A stretch of DNA of 64,000 nt, taken from assembly GCF_000590555.1 (NCBI RefSeq), contig NC_022198.1:884583-948582 (forward strand), in the 5' to 3' direction. This DNA comes from Corynebacterium argentoratense DSM 44202 (lineage in GTDB: Bacteria > Actinomycetota > Actinomycetes > Mycobacteriales > Mycobacteriaceae). The first letter of the stretch is position 1. Every line of letters begins with the position of its first letter. The notes below the pieces were generated by a model that ran no database searches, had not been told where the DNA came from, and worked only from the letters and a program-made list of their open reading frames with translations. Of the stretch, positions 9,283 to 19,461 are shown in pieces. The position numbers and the translations under genes were made by a program.

Positions 9283-9972
9283 ATGAGCCACGACTTTGAG
9301 TGCCTGGACAGCGAGCTACTTATCGATGCGCCGATTATCGCGGTGCGTCGGGATCGAGTGTCGATGCCGCAGGGGCGGATAGTATCCCGCGAGGTTGTTG
9401 AGCATTTTGGTGCTGTGGCTGTGGTGGCTTTAGACGGTGATCTGCACGACCCCTCTGTGGTGCTTATTCGCCAATTCCGAACGGCCGTGGGGCGTCGTTT
9501 GCTGGAGCTGCCGGCGGGGCTTCTGGATATCTATGGTGAAGATCCTTGGGTGTGTGCGCAGCGGGAACTTTATGAAGAAGCTGGGCTTAAGGCTGACACT
9601 TGGGACCTACTGCTCGATGCCGCAGCGTCGCCTGGTTTTTCCGACGAAGCCGTGCGGATTTTCTTGGCCCGGGGTGTGCACTTTGTCGGTCGGCCGGAAG
9701 CTCACGACGAAGAAGCGGACCTGGAGATCGTGACCATGCCGCTGCGCGAAGCAGTCCAGGCGGTCTTTGATGGGCGGGTAGATAATGCCTTCGCCAGCTT
9801 AGGTTTGCTGGCGGCCTGGCAGGCGGTGAACGCTCGCGCTGACGTTCAGCTGCGCGACGTCAGCACCCCGTTTGTTTTGCGGCCTACCGCGTTGGCGGCG
9901 CGTCGGCACGCGGAAGGCTTCGACGCCGACATGAAGAAGATTCCGGCTGAGGATCCACATGGCGAGGGCTAG
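9283..9972 (+). CDS. NUDIX hydrolase (ADP-ribose pyrophosphatase type)
   Basis: Hydrolyses nucleoside diphosphate derivatives, probably ADP-ribose, by analogy with the Rv1700 family. The NUDIX box is present near residues 80-105 ([14 protein letters not shown], then [11 protein letters not shown]), with the catalytic REL-EE-G pattern intact. ATG 9283 is preferred over the in-frame TTG 9274. TAGTCT (9269-9274), 8 nt before the ATG, forms a likely leaderless promoter. The gene follows the pyrG remnant and overlaps xerD by 14 bp. A CGCGACGTCA copy lies at 9853. Confidence 0.88.
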   Translation: MSHDFECLDSELLIDAPIIAVRRDRVSMPQGRIVSREVVEHFGAVAVVALDGDLHDPSVVLIRQFRTAVGRRLLELPAGLLDIYGEDPWVCAQRELYEEAGLKADTWDLLLDAAASPGFSDEAVRIFLARGVHFVGRPEAHDEEADLEIVTMPLREAVQAVFDGRVDNAFASLGLLAAWQAVNARADVQLRDVSTPFVLRPTALAARRHAEGFDADMKKIPAEDPHGEG

Positions 9973-10888
9973 TGACGGCCTCGCGGAGCAAATCGGGCGG
10001 TGGTTGACGCACCAGGCTATTGAGCGCGGACTGTCTCGCAACACCATGGACAGTTACAGGCGTGATTCTGCCCGCTATGTTGATTTTTTGCGCACCGTTG
10101 GGCGCACGTGTCTTGCCGACGTGTCCGAAACTGATGTTGAGGAGTATGTGAAGTTCTTGCGGCAGCAGGGCAAGTCCGTGGCGACGGCCAATCGGGCGTT
10201 GGTTGTTGTGCGCAGCATTCATGGTTTCGCGCTCAAGGAGGGCGACGTTGACGTGGACGTGGCGCGCGCTGTATCGCCGGCGAAGCTGCCGCAGCATTTG
10301 CCAGACACGTTGTCGATCGCCGAGGTAGCGCGCTTGATTGATGCGATCCCGGTGGGGCCAGCGGCGACGCCTGCGGATCTTCGCGACGCTGCATTGTTAG
10401 AGATGCTCTACGGTACTGGTGCGCGCATCAGCGAAATTGTTGCTTTGAATGTTGATGACGTCGCGGGGGTTATTGACGGCAGTGCGGATATCGTGTTGCT
10501 TCACGGTAAGGGGGATAAACAGCGTGTGGTGCCGATTGGCACTAAGGCGGTGGAGGCTGTGCAGAGTTATAGTGTAGCGGGGCGTGACCAACTAGCTAGG
10601 GGCAAGTCTCCAGCCTTGTTTTTGAATGCACGGGGTGGGAGGTTGTCGCGTCAAAGTGCGTGGGCCGTCATCCAGCGCTGGGTGGAGGCTGCGGGGATTG
10701 ATAAAGAGGTTTCGCCCCACAGTTTGCGACATTCTTTTGCGACGCATCTGTTGGAGGGGGGTGCTGACGTGCGTGTTGTTCAGGAATTATTGGGGCACGC
10801 CTCAGTCGCGACAACGCAGATTTACACCCACGTGACGGCTGATAGCTTGCGTGCCGTGTGGAAGACCTCTCATCCGCGTGCGCGGTGA
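9959..10888 (+). CDS. xerD: Tyrosine recombinase XerD
   Basis: Site-specific recombinase that resolves chromosome dimers at dif with XerC. A SAM-like N-terminal core-binding domain ([18 protein letters not shown]) precedes the catalytic domain. Catalytic residues visible in order are Arg in [10 protein letters not shown], Lys in [21 protein letters not shown] (HxxR), the His in [10 protein letters not shown], and Tyr in QIYTHVT. The 309-residue length is typical, and position after the NUDIX gene is conserved. TGACGTCGCG lies at 10456. Confidence 0.95.
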   Translation: MARASDGLAEQIGRWLTHQAIERGLSRNTMDSYRRDSARYVDFLRTVGRTCLADVSETDVEEYVKFLRQQGKSVATANRALVVVRSIHGFALKEGDVDVDVARAVSPAKLPQHLPDTLSIAEVARLIDAIPVGPAATPADLRDAALLEMLYGTGARISEIVALNVDDVAGVIDGSADIVLLHGKGDKQRVVPIGTKAVEAVQSYSVAGRDQLARGKSPALFLNARGGRLSRQSAWAVIQRWVEAAGIDKEVSPHSLRHSFATHLLEGGADVRVVQELLGHASVATTQIYTHVTADSLRAVWKTSHPRAR

Positions 10889-10955
10889 TACTCTTGGAAG
10901 GGTTAGTGTTTACAGGGTGCAATCCGCACGGTAAATCAAGGAATGAGGGTTGACT

Positions 10956-11831
10956 GTGGCTAGTGTGTCTGAGGGACTCTTCGACAAGCCAAAGGCTGTC
11001 TACGGGCTCACCGGACGGCCGCTCCGGGACATTCCGGAACCCCCTGCTATCGACAGCCACGGCCCAGCCGTTATTTTGTCTATGTGTAACCAAAAAGGCG
11101 GCGTCGGAAAGACAACGTCCACAATCAACCTTGGTGCATGCCTGGCGGAGGTCGGACGCAAAGTCCTCCTCGTTGACCTTGATCCTCAGGGTGCCTTGTC
11201 GGCCGGGTTGGGGGTTCCTCATGAGGAACTCGACCTGACTGTATATAACCTCCTGGTGGACAATGAAACCTCGATCCACAACGCCATCCACCACACTTCC
11301 GTGTCTGGTCTGGATCTCGTGCCCGCCAACATCGACCTGTCCGCCGCGGAAATCCAGCTGGTCAATGAGGTCGGTCGTGAGCAAGCGCTTGCCCGCGCCC
11401 TGCGGCCAGTCATGCGCGATTATGACTTCATCATTTTGGACTGCCAGCCGTCTCTAGGTCTGCTGACTGTTAACGCGTTGACCTGTTCCCAGGGTGTCAT
11501 CATTCCGATGGAATGTGAATACTTCTCGCTGCGAGGGTTGGCTCTGCTGACCGACACCGTGGAAAAAGTACGCGATCGGCTGAACTTTAATCTCGAAATC
11601 GTCGGCATTTTGGTGACGATGTTTGACCGCCGCACAAGCCACGCCCGCGAAGTTATGTCCAGGGTTGTTGAGGTCTTCGGCGAGCAAGTCTTCGACACCG
11701 TCATCACCCGCACCGTCAGATTCCCCGAAACCTCCGTTGCCGGGGAGCCCATCATCACATGGGCGCCGTCCTCCCAGGGGGCTCAGCAGTACCGTAACCT
11801 CGCCCGCGAGGTGATTGAGCGTACGGTGTGA
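10956..11831 (+). CDS. pldP: ParA-like ATPase (PldP type)
   Basis: Orphan ParA/Soj-type ATPase. The deviant Walker A CNQKGGVGKTTSTINLG is near residue 47 and LLVDLDPQGALS near 76; IILDCQPSLGLLTVNAL follows. It lies immediately before scpA, where C. glutamicum carries the ParA-like division protein PldP and M. tuberculosis Rv1708. It is therefore probably involved in placing division or nucleoid structures rather than in the parABS system. GTG 10956 is chosen because GAGGG (10945-10949) sits 6 nt upstream; TTG 10950 would be too close. It overlaps scpA by 4 bp. Confidence 0.88.
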   Translation: MASVSEGLFDKPKAVYGLTGRPLRDIPEPPAIDSHGPAVILSMCNQKGGVGKTTSTINLGACLAEVGRKVLLVDLDPQGALSAGLGVPHEELDLTVYNLLVDNETSIHNAIHHTSVSGLDLVPANIDLSAAEIQLVNEVGREQALARALRPVMRDYDFIILDCQPSLGLLTVNALTCSQGVIIPMECEYFSLRGLALLTDTVEKVRDRLNFNLEIVGILVTMFDRRTSHAREVMSRVVEVFGEQVFDTVITRTVRFPETSVAGEPIITWAPSSQGAQQYRNLAREVIERTV

Positions 11832-12679
11832 GTCAGCAGCGCCCCGACGTGCCGGTGGTTCTACCGCCGATTAGCCCGGATGAACCCCAGCAGGAAATCC
11901 CGGGCTTCACCCTGTCGCTGACCAACTTTTCGGGCCCTTTTGACCTGCTACTGCAGTTGATCGGCGCCAAAAAGCTCGACATCACCGAGGTGGCGCTGTC
12001 GAAGGTTACCGATGAGTTCATCAACTACACCCGCGCATTGGGTGCGGTTGCCTCCCTGGATGAAATTACTGAGTTTGTGCTCATCGCCGCGACACTGCTG
12101 GATTTAAAAACGGCTCGATTGCTTCCTCGAGGTGAGGTTGATAGCGAAGAGGATCTAGAGCTTCTCGAAGCGCGGGATCTATTGTTTGCTAAGTTGCTGC
12201 AGTACAAAGCCTACAAACAGGTTGCGGACTTGTTCAGAGACTGGCAGCGTGACGCCCCGCGGCGTTATCCGCGCGCGGTCAGTTTGGAGGAGCGTTTCGC
12301 CTCCGCATTGCCTCCGGTTCACCTGGGCCTTGATGCATCGGGTTTTGCTGAGTTAGCGGCGACCGTCTTCCGGCCGAAGCCGCCGGAGCTGGTGGGCACG
12401 GATCATATTCATCAGGTCGCGGTGTCGGTGCCTGAGCAGGCTGGCAAAGTGTTAACCATCTTGAAGATGCTGGGGGCGGATACGTGGGCTTCGTTCGAGC
12501 GGTTGACCTCGGATTGTTCCGTGTCGATGGAGGTCGTTGGACGTTTTTTGGCGCTGCTTGAGTTGTATAAAGCCCAGGCGGTCAGCGTCGATCAGCCAGA
12601 ACAGTTGGGACAGTTGAACGTGGCTTGGACCGGCATTGACGTTGATCCTGCGGTGGTTGCGGCTTCTAATTGGGAGTAG
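11828..12679 (+). CDS. scpA: Segregation and condensation protein A
   Basis: Kleisin subunit that bridges SMC heads in bacterial condensin. The N-terminal SMC-neck-binding region reads TNFSGPFDLLLQLIGAKKLD (FEGPLDLLLxLI in the family), and the C-terminal winged-helix part contains LFLALLELYKAQAV-like sequence (VVGRFLALLELYKAQ). The GTG start overlaps the ParA-like gene by 4 bp, so the two are translationally coupled. The partner gene scpB follows after the inserted sulfurtransferase gene. Confidence 0.93.
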   Translation: MSQQRPDVPVVLPPISPDEPQQEIPGFTLSLTNFSGPFDLLLQLIGAKKLDITEVALSKVTDEFINYTRALGAVASLDEITEFVLIAATLLDLKTARLLPRGEVDSEEDLELLEARDLLFAKLLQYKAYKQVADLFRDWQRDAPRRYPRAVSLEERFASALPPVHLGLDASGFAELAATVFRPKPPELVGTDHIHQVAVSVPEQAGKVLTILKMLGADTWASFERLTSDCSVSMEVVGRFLALLELYKAQAVSVDQPEQLGQLNVAWTGIDVDPAVVAASNWE

Positions 12680-12724
12680 TTGGGGCGCCGGCAGCCTTGG
12701 CCTGTGTGCGGTAGAGTGGCACAC

Positions 12725-13645
12725 ATGGTTGATATGCAGCAGATCACAGTCCCTTCGCCTTTGGTATCTCCCGAATGGCTGCTTGAGTTGTTGTCGGATG
12801 AATCGATTCTCGATGCTCGATTGCCCGATGGCACCCGCGCTGTGGCCTTGTTGTGCGCGAGCATGGCGGGTAACAATCTTGATGCTGAGGCTATTGCCGG
12901 GTCTATTCATGCCGATCTGGAGGGGGATTTTTCTGATCCAGAGGATCCGCTTCCTCACACTCAGCCGGCAGATGTGCAGCGTGTGTTTGAGCGTTGCGGG
13001 GTGGGGCCCGACACGGCCGTGATCTGTTATGACACTCAAGGCGTTGTCACGAGTGCTCGCGTGTGGTGGTTGGGTCGTGCCGCTGGTTTGGACAACATTG
13101 CAGTGCTAGATGGCGGCACGCGTCACCTGCCCGAGCATGGCGTGGTGTCGTGGGTTGCTCTGCGTGATCTGCCCGCCCCTGGGGATGATGACGTCGCGGG
13201 GGATCTGTCGTCTGTTACGGCGCGGCCGCATCTGATCGTGGGGGACCGAGCAGTAGAGCAGGCTTTGGCCCGCAATGGGGTTGTGGTTGATGCCCGTTCC
13301 CAAGGGCGCTTTGCCGGTGTGGACAGCGAACCCCGGCCTCACCTTGTATCTGGGCACATTCCGGGTAGCGTGAACGTGCCCTTCACAGAGCTGTTCCGGG
13401 GTGGAAGGATGAAGCCTCAAGAAGAGGTAGCGGAGATCTTCCGCTCGGCCATCGAAGCCGAGAACACCACCGGCCCCGACGCTGCCGATTGGACCCAACA
13501 GCCCATCATTTTTAGTTGCGGCTCGGGTGTGACAGCCTGCGTCGATGCTCTGGGTGCAACCGTCGCCGGATGCTCCAATGCCTCGGTGTTTGATGGATCC
13601 TGGAGCCAATGGGGTGACCCCGCGTATGGCAAGCCGATCGCCTAA
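12725..13645 (+). CDS. sseA: Two-domain rhodanese-like sulfurtransferase
   Basis: Thiosulfate or 3-mercaptopyruvate sulfurtransferase family. The N-terminal inactive rhodanese domain (residues ~12-140) has the usual CYDTQGVVTSARVWW and VLDGG segments. The catalytic domain has VVDARSQGRFAG, HIPGSVNVPFTEL and the active-site loop FSCGSGVTAC, where the first Cys is the sulfur carrier. The CGSG loop leans to the mercaptopyruvate type, but this is not decisive. ATG 12725 lies 7 nt after TAGAGT (12712-12717), a leaderless promoter. It sits between scpA and scpB, which are adjacent in mycobacteria. TGACGTCGCG occurs at 13189. Confidence 0.88.
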   Translation: MVDMQQITVPSPLVSPEWLLELLSDESILDARLPDGTRAVALLCASMAGNNLDAEAIAGSIHADLEGDFSDPEDPLPHTQPADVQRVFERCGVGPDTAVICYDTQGVVTSARVWWLGRAAGLDNIAVLDGGTRHLPEHGVVSWVALRDLPAPGDDDVAGDLSSVTARPHLIVGDRAVEQALARNGVVVDARSQGRFAGVDSEPRPHLVSGHIPGSVNVPFTELFRGGRMKPQEEVAEIFRSAIEAENTTGPDAADWTQQPIIFSCGSGVTACVDALGATVAGCSNASVFDGSWSQWGDPAYGKPIA

Positions 13646-13660
13646 GTAGACTCGGAGGGT

Positions 13661-14242
13661 GTGAAAGACTCTGAGCCCTCTGAACAACAGGCGCCGCGCA
13701 GCGGGGTGCAGGCTCTGCGCCCCTACATTGAGTCGGTCCTACTGGTAACGGATGCTCCTGTGACAGTCGAACAGTTGGCTAGGGTGCTGGATGATGACGC
13801 CGCGACTATCGCCACGGTGTTGACGGAGATGTCAGCTGAGTTCACGCAGCAGGGTAGCGGCTTCGATCTGCGGGAAACTGCTGAAGGGTGGCGGCTGTAC
13901 ACCCGGCCAGAATATGCCGATGTGGTTGAGGCCTTCATTTTGGATGGCAACCATACTCGCTTGTCCCGAGCAGCACTGGAAACACTGGCGGTGGTCGCCT
14001 ATCGCCAGCCAGTGACCCGTTCGCAGGTCTCTGCTGTGCGCGGCGTCAACGTTGACGGTGTGATGCGTACCCTGCAGCTACGCGGTTTGATTAAAGAAGT
14101 AGATGTGGATGCTTCCACCGGCGCGCACCTGTATGCCACCACAGAGATGTTGCTGGAGCAGCTAGGGATAGAGTCGCTGGATCAGCTGCCTGATTTGGCG
14201 CCGCTCTTGCCCGACGTGGAGTCCATTGAGGAGGAATACTAG
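13661..14242 (+). CDS. scpB: Segregation and condensation protein B
   Basis: Winged-helix dimer that binds ScpA in the SMC condensin. Family features include the N-terminal VLLVTDAPVTVEQLARVL and the conserved ALETLAVVAYRQPVTRSQVS plus VRGVNVDGVMRTLQLRGLI. The length of 193 residues is normal. GTG 13661 is 8 nt after TAGACT (13647-13652); the GGAGGG just before it is too close to serve as an ordinary ribosome site, so a leaderless message is likely. Motif copies lie at 13795 (plus) and 14039 (minus orientation). Confidence 0.92.
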   Translation: MKDSEPSEQQAPRSGVQALRPYIESVLLVTDAPVTVEQLARVLDDDAATIATVLTEMSAEFTQQGSGFDLRETAEGWRLYTRPEYADVVEAFILDGNHTRLSRAALETLAVVAYRQPVTRSQVSAVRGVNVDGVMRTLQLRGLIKEVDVDASTGAHLYATTEMLLEQLGIESLDQLPDLAPLLPDVESIEEEY

Positions 14243-14244
14243 AA

Positions 14245-15570
14245 ATGGACTTGCGTACCCCCAGCCAGGTTGTTGCTGATGACCAGGCACACGTGTGGCA
14301 CCCATATGCTCCAACCCCGGCCCCCATGGACCCCATAGTTGTTGATTCCACATCCGGGGTGTACCTGCATACGGCCGATGGGCGCACCCTGATCGATGGG
14401 ATGAGCTCCTGGTGGGCGGCCTGCCATGGGCATGGCCACCCCGCTCTCAAGCAAGCGGCTCACGAACAGATTGACAGCATGAGCCACGTGATGTTCGGCG
14501 GGCTCACACACAAACCGGCGACTCGCCTAGCCAACCAGCTCCTGGATCTCACTTCTTCGCACAGCAATGGCGCTGCGGATGGCTTGTCTAAGGTGTTCTT
14601 TTCTGACTCGGGCTCCGTGTCCGTGGAAGTGGCTATTAAGATGGCGCTGCAATATCAGCGCGGGCAAGGCCACCCTGAAAGAAAAAAGCTGTTGACCTGG
14701 CGCTCTGGCTATCACGGGGATACGTTCGGCCCGATGAGCGTGTGTGATCCTGACGGTGGCATGCACTCACTGTGGGTGGGCACGTTGAGCCAGCAGAAGT
14801 TCGCGCCACCTCCACCTGTGCTGGGTAGCAGCCCGGAAGATATAGCGGACTACCTTGAGACGTTTGAGTCTCTGGTTGATTCTTCAGTCGCGGCTGTCAT
14901 CATCGAACCGGTAGTGCAGGGTGCCGGGGGCATGCGCTTCCACGATCCAGCGGTGGTGCAAGGGGTCGAGCGCATCTGCCGCAGGCACGGTCTGCTGCTG
15001 ATCGCCGATGAGATTGCCACCGCGTTCGGCCGCACCGGGCAGATGTTCTGCACCCTGGATAACGGCATCAACCCGGATATTTTGTGCGTGGGCAAAGCTC
15101 TCACAGGTGGGTTCATGTCGCTGGCAGCCACGTTGACTACGGACAATGTTGCGCAGTCTATTCAGGCCCCAGAGGGCGGCGGTGCCCTCATGCATGGGCC
15201 AACGTTCATGGGTAACCCCTTGGCCTGTGCTGTGGCTAGTGCCGCTGTGGAGTTGGCTGCCAGCGAGTATTGGGTTGAGCCGGTGCACAACATCGAGGCA
15301 TGGCTGCGCAGCGGCCTGGATCCTTTGGCCGCGCATCCAGCGGTTGCAGATGTGCGCGTTCGCGGTGCGATCGGCGTCGTCGAATTGCGCAATGACGTCG
15401 CGATGCGTGAGGCTACAGACGCAGCAACTGCGCTGGGAGTGTGGTTGCGGCCTTTCGGGAAGCTGATCTACACCATGCCGCCGTTTGTGTGCACCGAGGA
15501 AGAAGTCCAGCGCATCACCACCGCAATCGGCGCGGCGGTTGACGCCACCTCCCAACAATCTAAGGATTAG
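14245..15570 (+). CDS. bioA: Adenosylmethionine-8-amino-7-oxononanoate aminotransferase
   Basis: PLP enzyme converting KAPA to DAPA with SAM as amino donor in biotin synthesis. Fold-type I class III aminotransferase motifs are present: SSWWAACHGHGHPAL (residues 54-68), SGYHGDTFGPMSV near 155, the LLIADEIATAFGRTG segment near 251, and the PLP Lys at ~284 in CVGKALTGG. It starts 2 bp after scpB with GAGGAGGAA upstream and is followed 2 bp later by bioD. The pair is inserted between scpB and rluB, which are neighbours in mycobacteria. TGACGTCGCG lies at 15393. Confidence 0.95.
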   Translation: MDLRTPSQVVADDQAHVWHPYAPTPAPMDPIVVDSTSGVYLHTADGRTLIDGMSSWWAACHGHGHPALKQAAHEQIDSMSHVMFGGLTHKPATRLANQLLDLTSSHSNGAADGLSKVFFSDSGSVSVEVAIKMALQYQRGQGHPERKKLLTWRSGYHGDTFGPMSVCDPDGGMHSLWVGTLSQQKFAPPPPVLGSSPEDIADYLETFESLVDSSVAAVIIEPVVQGAGGMRFHDPAVVQGVERICRRHGLLLIADEIATAFGRTGQMFCTLDNGINPDILCVGKALTGGFMSLAATLTTDNVAQSIQAPEGGGALMHGPTFMGNPLACAVASAAVELAASEYWVEPVHNIEAWLRSGLDPLAAHPAVADVRVRGAIGVVELRNDVAMREATDAATALGVWLRPFGKLIYTMPPFVCTEEEVQRITTAIGAAVDATSQQSKD

Positions 15571-15572
15571 TC

Positions 15573-16259
15573 ATGGCCATTGTCGTTATTACCGGCACAA
15601 ACACTGATGTGGGAAAAACTTTCGCCACAGCGCAACTAACCCGCCAACTACTAGGTGAGGGCAAGCGTGTGGCTGTGGTTAAACCTGCCCAAACCGGTGA
15701 ACCGGTGGGCAGGGGGGACCTGGCTACCGTTCGCGAGGTCTTGGCGAACGATCCCGCGTTAGCTCAAGCACTTGCTCAACAGCAAGTGGAATTCTTCGAA
15801 TACGCCCGCTACCCAGAGCCCCTAGCACCCAACCTTGCTGCTCGCCGCGCAGGCATGGAGCAGTTGGACCTTGCCGCTACCGCCGACAAACTTCGAGCCC
15901 TGGACACTGAGTACGACATCGTTCTGGTCGAAGGCGCAGGCGGGCTGTTGGTTCGCATTGCCGACAACTGGACCATCGCCGATCTCGCGCGTGACCTTGG
16001 TGCACCCATGCTCATCGTCACCTCTACCGGCCTCGGATCGCTCAACCTCGCCGAGCTTACTGTCGAAGCCGCACAACGCAGAGGAATCACCGTGCTTGGC
16101 CTACTCGGCGGAAGCGTGCCTGCCGACCCGGAGATCGCGACGTCATTAAACCTGGAAGAATTCCCCGTCGTTGCCGGCGTGCCGCTGCTGGGCTGCTACC
16201 CAAAGGGCGCTCAAGGCAACTGCGACGTCAATGTGGCACCACTGCTCCAGCTGGGATAA
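15573..16259 (+). CDS. bioD: Dethiobiotin synthetase
   Basis: ATP-dependent carboxylation and ring closure of DAPA to dethiobiotin. The P-loop is ITGTNTDVGKTFATAQL near residues 6-22, followed by VAVVKPAQTG and VEGAGGLLVRI, all typical of BioD. It is coupled to bioA. No bioB or bioF is near, so biotin synthesis depends on genes elsewhere or on imported intermediates. CGCGACGTCA lies at 16136. Confidence 0.94.
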   Translation: MAIVVITGTNTDVGKTFATAQLTRQLLGEGKRVAVVKPAQTGEPVGRGDLATVREVLANDPALAQALAQQQVEFFEYARYPEPLAPNLAARRAGMEQLDLAATADKLRALDTEYDIVLVEGAGGLLVRIADNWTIADLARDLGAPMLIVTSTGLGSLNLAELTVEAAQRRGITVLGLLGGSVPADPEIATSLNLEEFPVVAGVPLLGCYPKGAQGNCDVNVAPLLQLG

Positions 16260-16324
16260 GCTAGCGGTACATAGCGTCGCGCCACCTTCGGCCGGCGCAC
16301 ACCCAATACAGTAAGGACACATAA

Positions 16325-17194
16325 GTGACCCCACCCGCTCGCCGAGACGGCACACCGGACAAGATCGATAAGATCTACGTTTCCAAAGCGAAACCCGCAC
16401 GCCACCAACACCCACGTGGCGAACACACACCCTTCGATTACACCCTGGGCGGCAATAATGCCGAGGGCATCCGCCTGCAAAAAGTACTGGCAAAAGCAGG
16501 CGTGGCCTCCCGCCGCATGTCGGAAAAACTCATCGATGCCGGCCGCGTAGAAGTTGACGGCAAGATCGTCACCGAACAAGGCATGCGCATTGACCCCGAC
16601 AAGTCCATCGTGCGCGTCGATGGCGTACGCGTACGCATCGACAACGACCTGCAGTACTTTGTTCTCAACAAGCCCCGCGGCGTCCAATGCACCATGAGCG
16701 ACGACATGGGGCGACCCTGCGTCGGCGACATCGTCGGGGAAAAAGTAGACGCAGGCCAAAGGCTCTTCCACGTCGGACGCCTTGACGCCGCAACCGAAGG
16801 CCTCCTGCTGCTCACCAACGACGGTGAACTCGCCAACCGACTGATGCACCCGAAGTACGAGGTAGCGAAAACCTATCTGGCGACCGTCGTGGGCGAGGCT
16901 GACCGCAAACTGGTCAGGGCGCTCAAAAACGGCGTCGAGCTAGACGACGGACCGGCTAAGGCCGACTACGTCCAGATCGTCGACGTACACCAAGGCAAGT
17001 CCATTGTGCGCGTCGAATTGCACGAGGGGCGCAAGCACATCGTGCGCCGCATGCTCAAAGAAGCCGGCTACCCCGTTGAACGTCTGGTTCGAACCAAGAT
17101 CCATACCGTTCAATTGGGCGAACAAACCCCGGGTGCACTGCGTGCCCTGAACAATGCCGAACTAACCTCTCTGTACAAGGCGGTGGGAATGTGA
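16325..17194 (+). CDS. rluB: 23S rRNA pseudouridine synthase (RluB family)
   Basis: RsuA/RluB-type pseudouridine synthase modifying 23S rRNA. A basic N-terminal tail of ~50 residues is followed by an S4 domain ([21 protein letters not shown]) and the catalytic domain with the motif [20 protein letters not shown], whose Asp is catalytic, then the C-terminal [19 protein letters not shown] 16325 has AAGGA upstream. A TACAGT at about 16307-16312 may give a short leader. The 3' end overlaps cmk-der by 4 bp. Confidence 0.93.
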   Translation: MTPPARRDGTPDKIDKIYVSKAKPARHQHPRGEHTPFDYTLGGNNAEGIRLQKVLAKAGVASRRMSEKLIDAGRVEVDGKIVTEQGMRIDPDKSIVRVDGVRVRIDNDLQYFVLNKPRGVQCTMSDDMGRPCVGDIVGEKVDAGQRLFHVGRLDAATEGLLLLTNDGELANRLMHPKYEVAKTYLATVVGEADRKLVRALKNGVELDDGPAKADYVQIVDVHQGKSIVRVELHEGRKHIVRRMLKEAGYPVERLVRTKIHTVQLGEQTPGALRALNNAELTSLYKAVGM

Positions 17195-19350
17195 GTATCT
17201 CCAACATGCCAGGCGATGGGCTGATCATTGCAGTAGACGGTCCCTCAGGGACAGGAAAATCAAGCGCCTGCCGCGCCGTAGCTGAAGCACTCGATGCCCA
17301 CTACCTCGATACCGGCGCCATGTACCGCGTCGCCACCCTCCACGTGCTGCGATCGGGGATCGACCCCTCCGACGTCGAGGCAGTAATCGAAGCGACTAAA
17401 AACCTGCCGCTCAGCGTCAACGACGACCCGCGTTCTACCGAAGTATTGCTCGGTGGGGAAGACGTCCAGGACGAGATCCGTGGGCCGGAAGTCACCGCTC
17501 ATGTGTCCGCCGTTGCGGCAATTCCCGAAGTGCGCAACAACCTCGTTCAACTTCAACGCGACCTTGCAGATGGCGCCCACCGCTGCGTCGTTGAGGGACG
17601 CGACATCGGAACGGTGGTGCTCGCCGACGCTCCGCTGAAGCTGTTCTTGACAGCAAGCGCAGAAGTCCGCGCACGCCGCCGTTTCGACCAGGACACCGCA
17701 GCTGGACGCGACGTCATTTTTGAGGATGTTCTCGCCGATGTTGAACGACGCGACCATCTGGATTCCACCCGCGCAACCTCCCCATTGATTCCGGCGGAGG
17801 ATGCTCACATTGTCGATACCTCCGAGATGACGCTGGATGAAGTCATCGACTTGATTATTGACGCCGCGGTCGATTCTGACCCAAGCATGGACGACGCTGA
17901 TTTCGACGACGACGTCGCGCTTGCCTTCGATGGTGAAGATTCAAGCTCCCTCCTCGCAAGCGAAGACTTGAGTGAGGATCAGTGGCGCGCTCTGGAAGCC
18001 AACTTCGGTATCGAAGCTGACGATCCTATAGAGGAAGCGTTGCCGACTGTCGCGATCGTCGGACGGCCCAACGTTGGCAAATCCACCCTGGTGAACCGCT
18101 TCCTTGGACGGCGTGAAGCCGTCGTCGAGGACTTCCCCGGGGTGACCCGCGACAGGATTTCTTACCTAGCCGATTGGGGTGGGCACCGCTACTGGGTACA
18201 GGACACTGGCGGCTGGGATCCTGACGCCAAGGGCATTCACGCGGCTATCGCACGTCAAGCTGAAGTCGCCATGGATACCGCCGACGTCATCGTCTTCGTT
18301 GTTGACACCAAGGTGGGCGTGACCGAAACCGATGAAGTGATGGCTCGTAAATTGCAGCGTGCCGAGGTGCCGGTTATCGTCGTCGCCAACAAATTCGACT
18401 CCGATTCGCAGTACGGTGATGTGGCTGAGTTTTGGTCACTCGGCTTGGGGGAGCCCTGGCCAGTATCCGCGCAGCACGGCCGTGGCGGCGCTGACGTCCT
18501 TGATCAGGTGCTCGCTAGTTTCCCTGAGGAACCCCGCAACAAGTCCATTACCGAGGGGCCGCGCAGGGTCGCACTGGTGGGCAAGCCGAACGTGGGCAAG
18601 TCCTCGCTGCTGAACAAGATCACCGGCGAGGAACGCTCCGTCGTTGACAATGTTGCCGGCACTACCGTCGACCCAGTCGACTCCTTGGTGCAGCTTGATC
18701 AAAAATTGTGGAAGTTCGTCGACACCGCCGGTTTGCGCCGCAAGGTCAAAAATGCACAAGGCCACGAGTTCTATGCTTCACTGCGGACCCGTGCTGCTAT
18801 TGACGCTGCGGAAGTGTGCGTGTTCCTTCTCGACGCGTCAGAGCCGGTCAGTGAGCAAGATCAGCGCGTGCTCAACATGGTTATTGAAGCGGGCAAAGCA
18901 CTGGTCATTGCTTTTAACAAATGGGACCTCATGGACGAGGATCGCCGCGAACTGCTCGATCGAGAAATCGATTTGCAGCTCGCCCACATTAGCTGGGCTC
19001 GGCGGATCAACATTTCCGCTAAGACTGGCCGAGCACTGCAGCGGCTTGAACCTGCCATGATCGAAGCTTTGGAGAGCTGGGATCAGCGTGTCACGACGGG
19101 GCAGCTCAACAACTGGCTGCGTCAGGTGATCGCGCAGAACCCTCCGCCGATGCGTGGTGGCCGACTGCCACGTGTCCTGTTCGTTACCCAGGCGTCTACG
19201 CGCCCTCCTGTGATCGTGCTGTTCACCACGGGCTTCCTCGAGGCTGGCTACCGCAGGTACTTGGAGCGTAAGTTCCGCGAGACCTTTGGTTTCGAAGGCT
19301 CCCCGGTGCGCATTGCGGTGCGTGTGAGGGAAAAGCGCAAGCGGAAATAG
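17191..19350 (+). CDS. cmk-der: Fused cytidylate kinase and GTPase Der
   Basis: A single 719-residue frame. Residues 1-225 are CMP kinase with P-loop GPSGTGKSS (17-25), YLDTGAMYR and GRDIGTVV. A 60-residue acidic linker (226-284, rich in Asp, Glu and Ser) leads to Der/EngA, with G1 motifs GRPNVGKS (291-298) and GKPNVGKS (~468), DTGGW, VANKFD, FNKWD and the C-terminal KH domain ending in basic VREKRKRK. Cmk makes CDP from CMP; Der is an essential 50S assembly GTPase. In mycobacteria and C. glutamicum these are adjacent separate genes. The GTG start overlaps rluB. Confidence 0.95.
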   Translation: MSISNMPGDGLIIAVDGPSGTGKSSACRAVAEALDAHYLDTGAMYRVATLHVLRSGIDPSDVEAVIEATKNLPLSVNDDPRSTEVLLGGEDVQDEIRGPEVTAHVSAVAAIPEVRNNLVQLQRDLADGAHRCVVEGRDIGTVVLADAPLKLFLTASAEVRARRRFDQDTAAGRDVIFEDVLADVERRDHLDSTRATSPLIPAEDAHIVDTSEMTLDEVIDLIIDAAVDSDPSMDDADFDDDVALAFDGEDSSSLLASEDLSEDQWRALEANFGIEADDPIEEALPTVAIVGRPNVGKSTLVNRFLGRREAVVEDFPGVTRDRISYLADWGGHRYWVQDTGGWDPDAKGIHAAIARQAEVAMDTADVIVFVVDTKVGVTETDEVMARKLQRAEVPVIVVANKFDSDSQYGDVAEFWSLGLGEPWPVSAQHGRGGADVLDQVLASFPEEPRNKSITEGPRRVALVGKPNVGKSSLLNKITGEERSVVDNVAGTTVDPVDSLVQLDQKLWKFVDTAGLRRKVKNAQGHEFYASLRTRAAIDAAEVCVFLLDASEPVSEQDQRVLNMVIEAGKALVIAFNKWDLMDEDRRELLDREIDLQLAHISWARRINISAKTGRALQRLEPAMIEALESWDQRVTTGQLNNWLRQVIAQNPPPMRGGRLPRVLFVTQASTRPPVIVLFTTGFLEAGYRRYLERKFRETFGFEGSPVRIAVRVREKRKRK

Positions 19351-19406
19351 TGCGCCGCGCACGCCCCCTGAGTCCCTCAGCAGAATGTGCGCAGAAATGA
19401 TCTAGG

Positions 19407-19433
19407 AAGCCCTGTGTATTTTCACAGGGCTTT
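19407..19433 (+). terminator. Probable terminator after cmk-der
   Basis: A perfect stem AAGCCCTGTG (19407-19416) pairs with CACAGGGCTT (19423-19432) around a TATTTT loop. The T-run after it is short (TTTC), so efficiency is uncertain. Confidence 0.5.
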
Positions 19434-19461
19434 CACAGTTGCCGGGCTTAGCGTCAATGGC

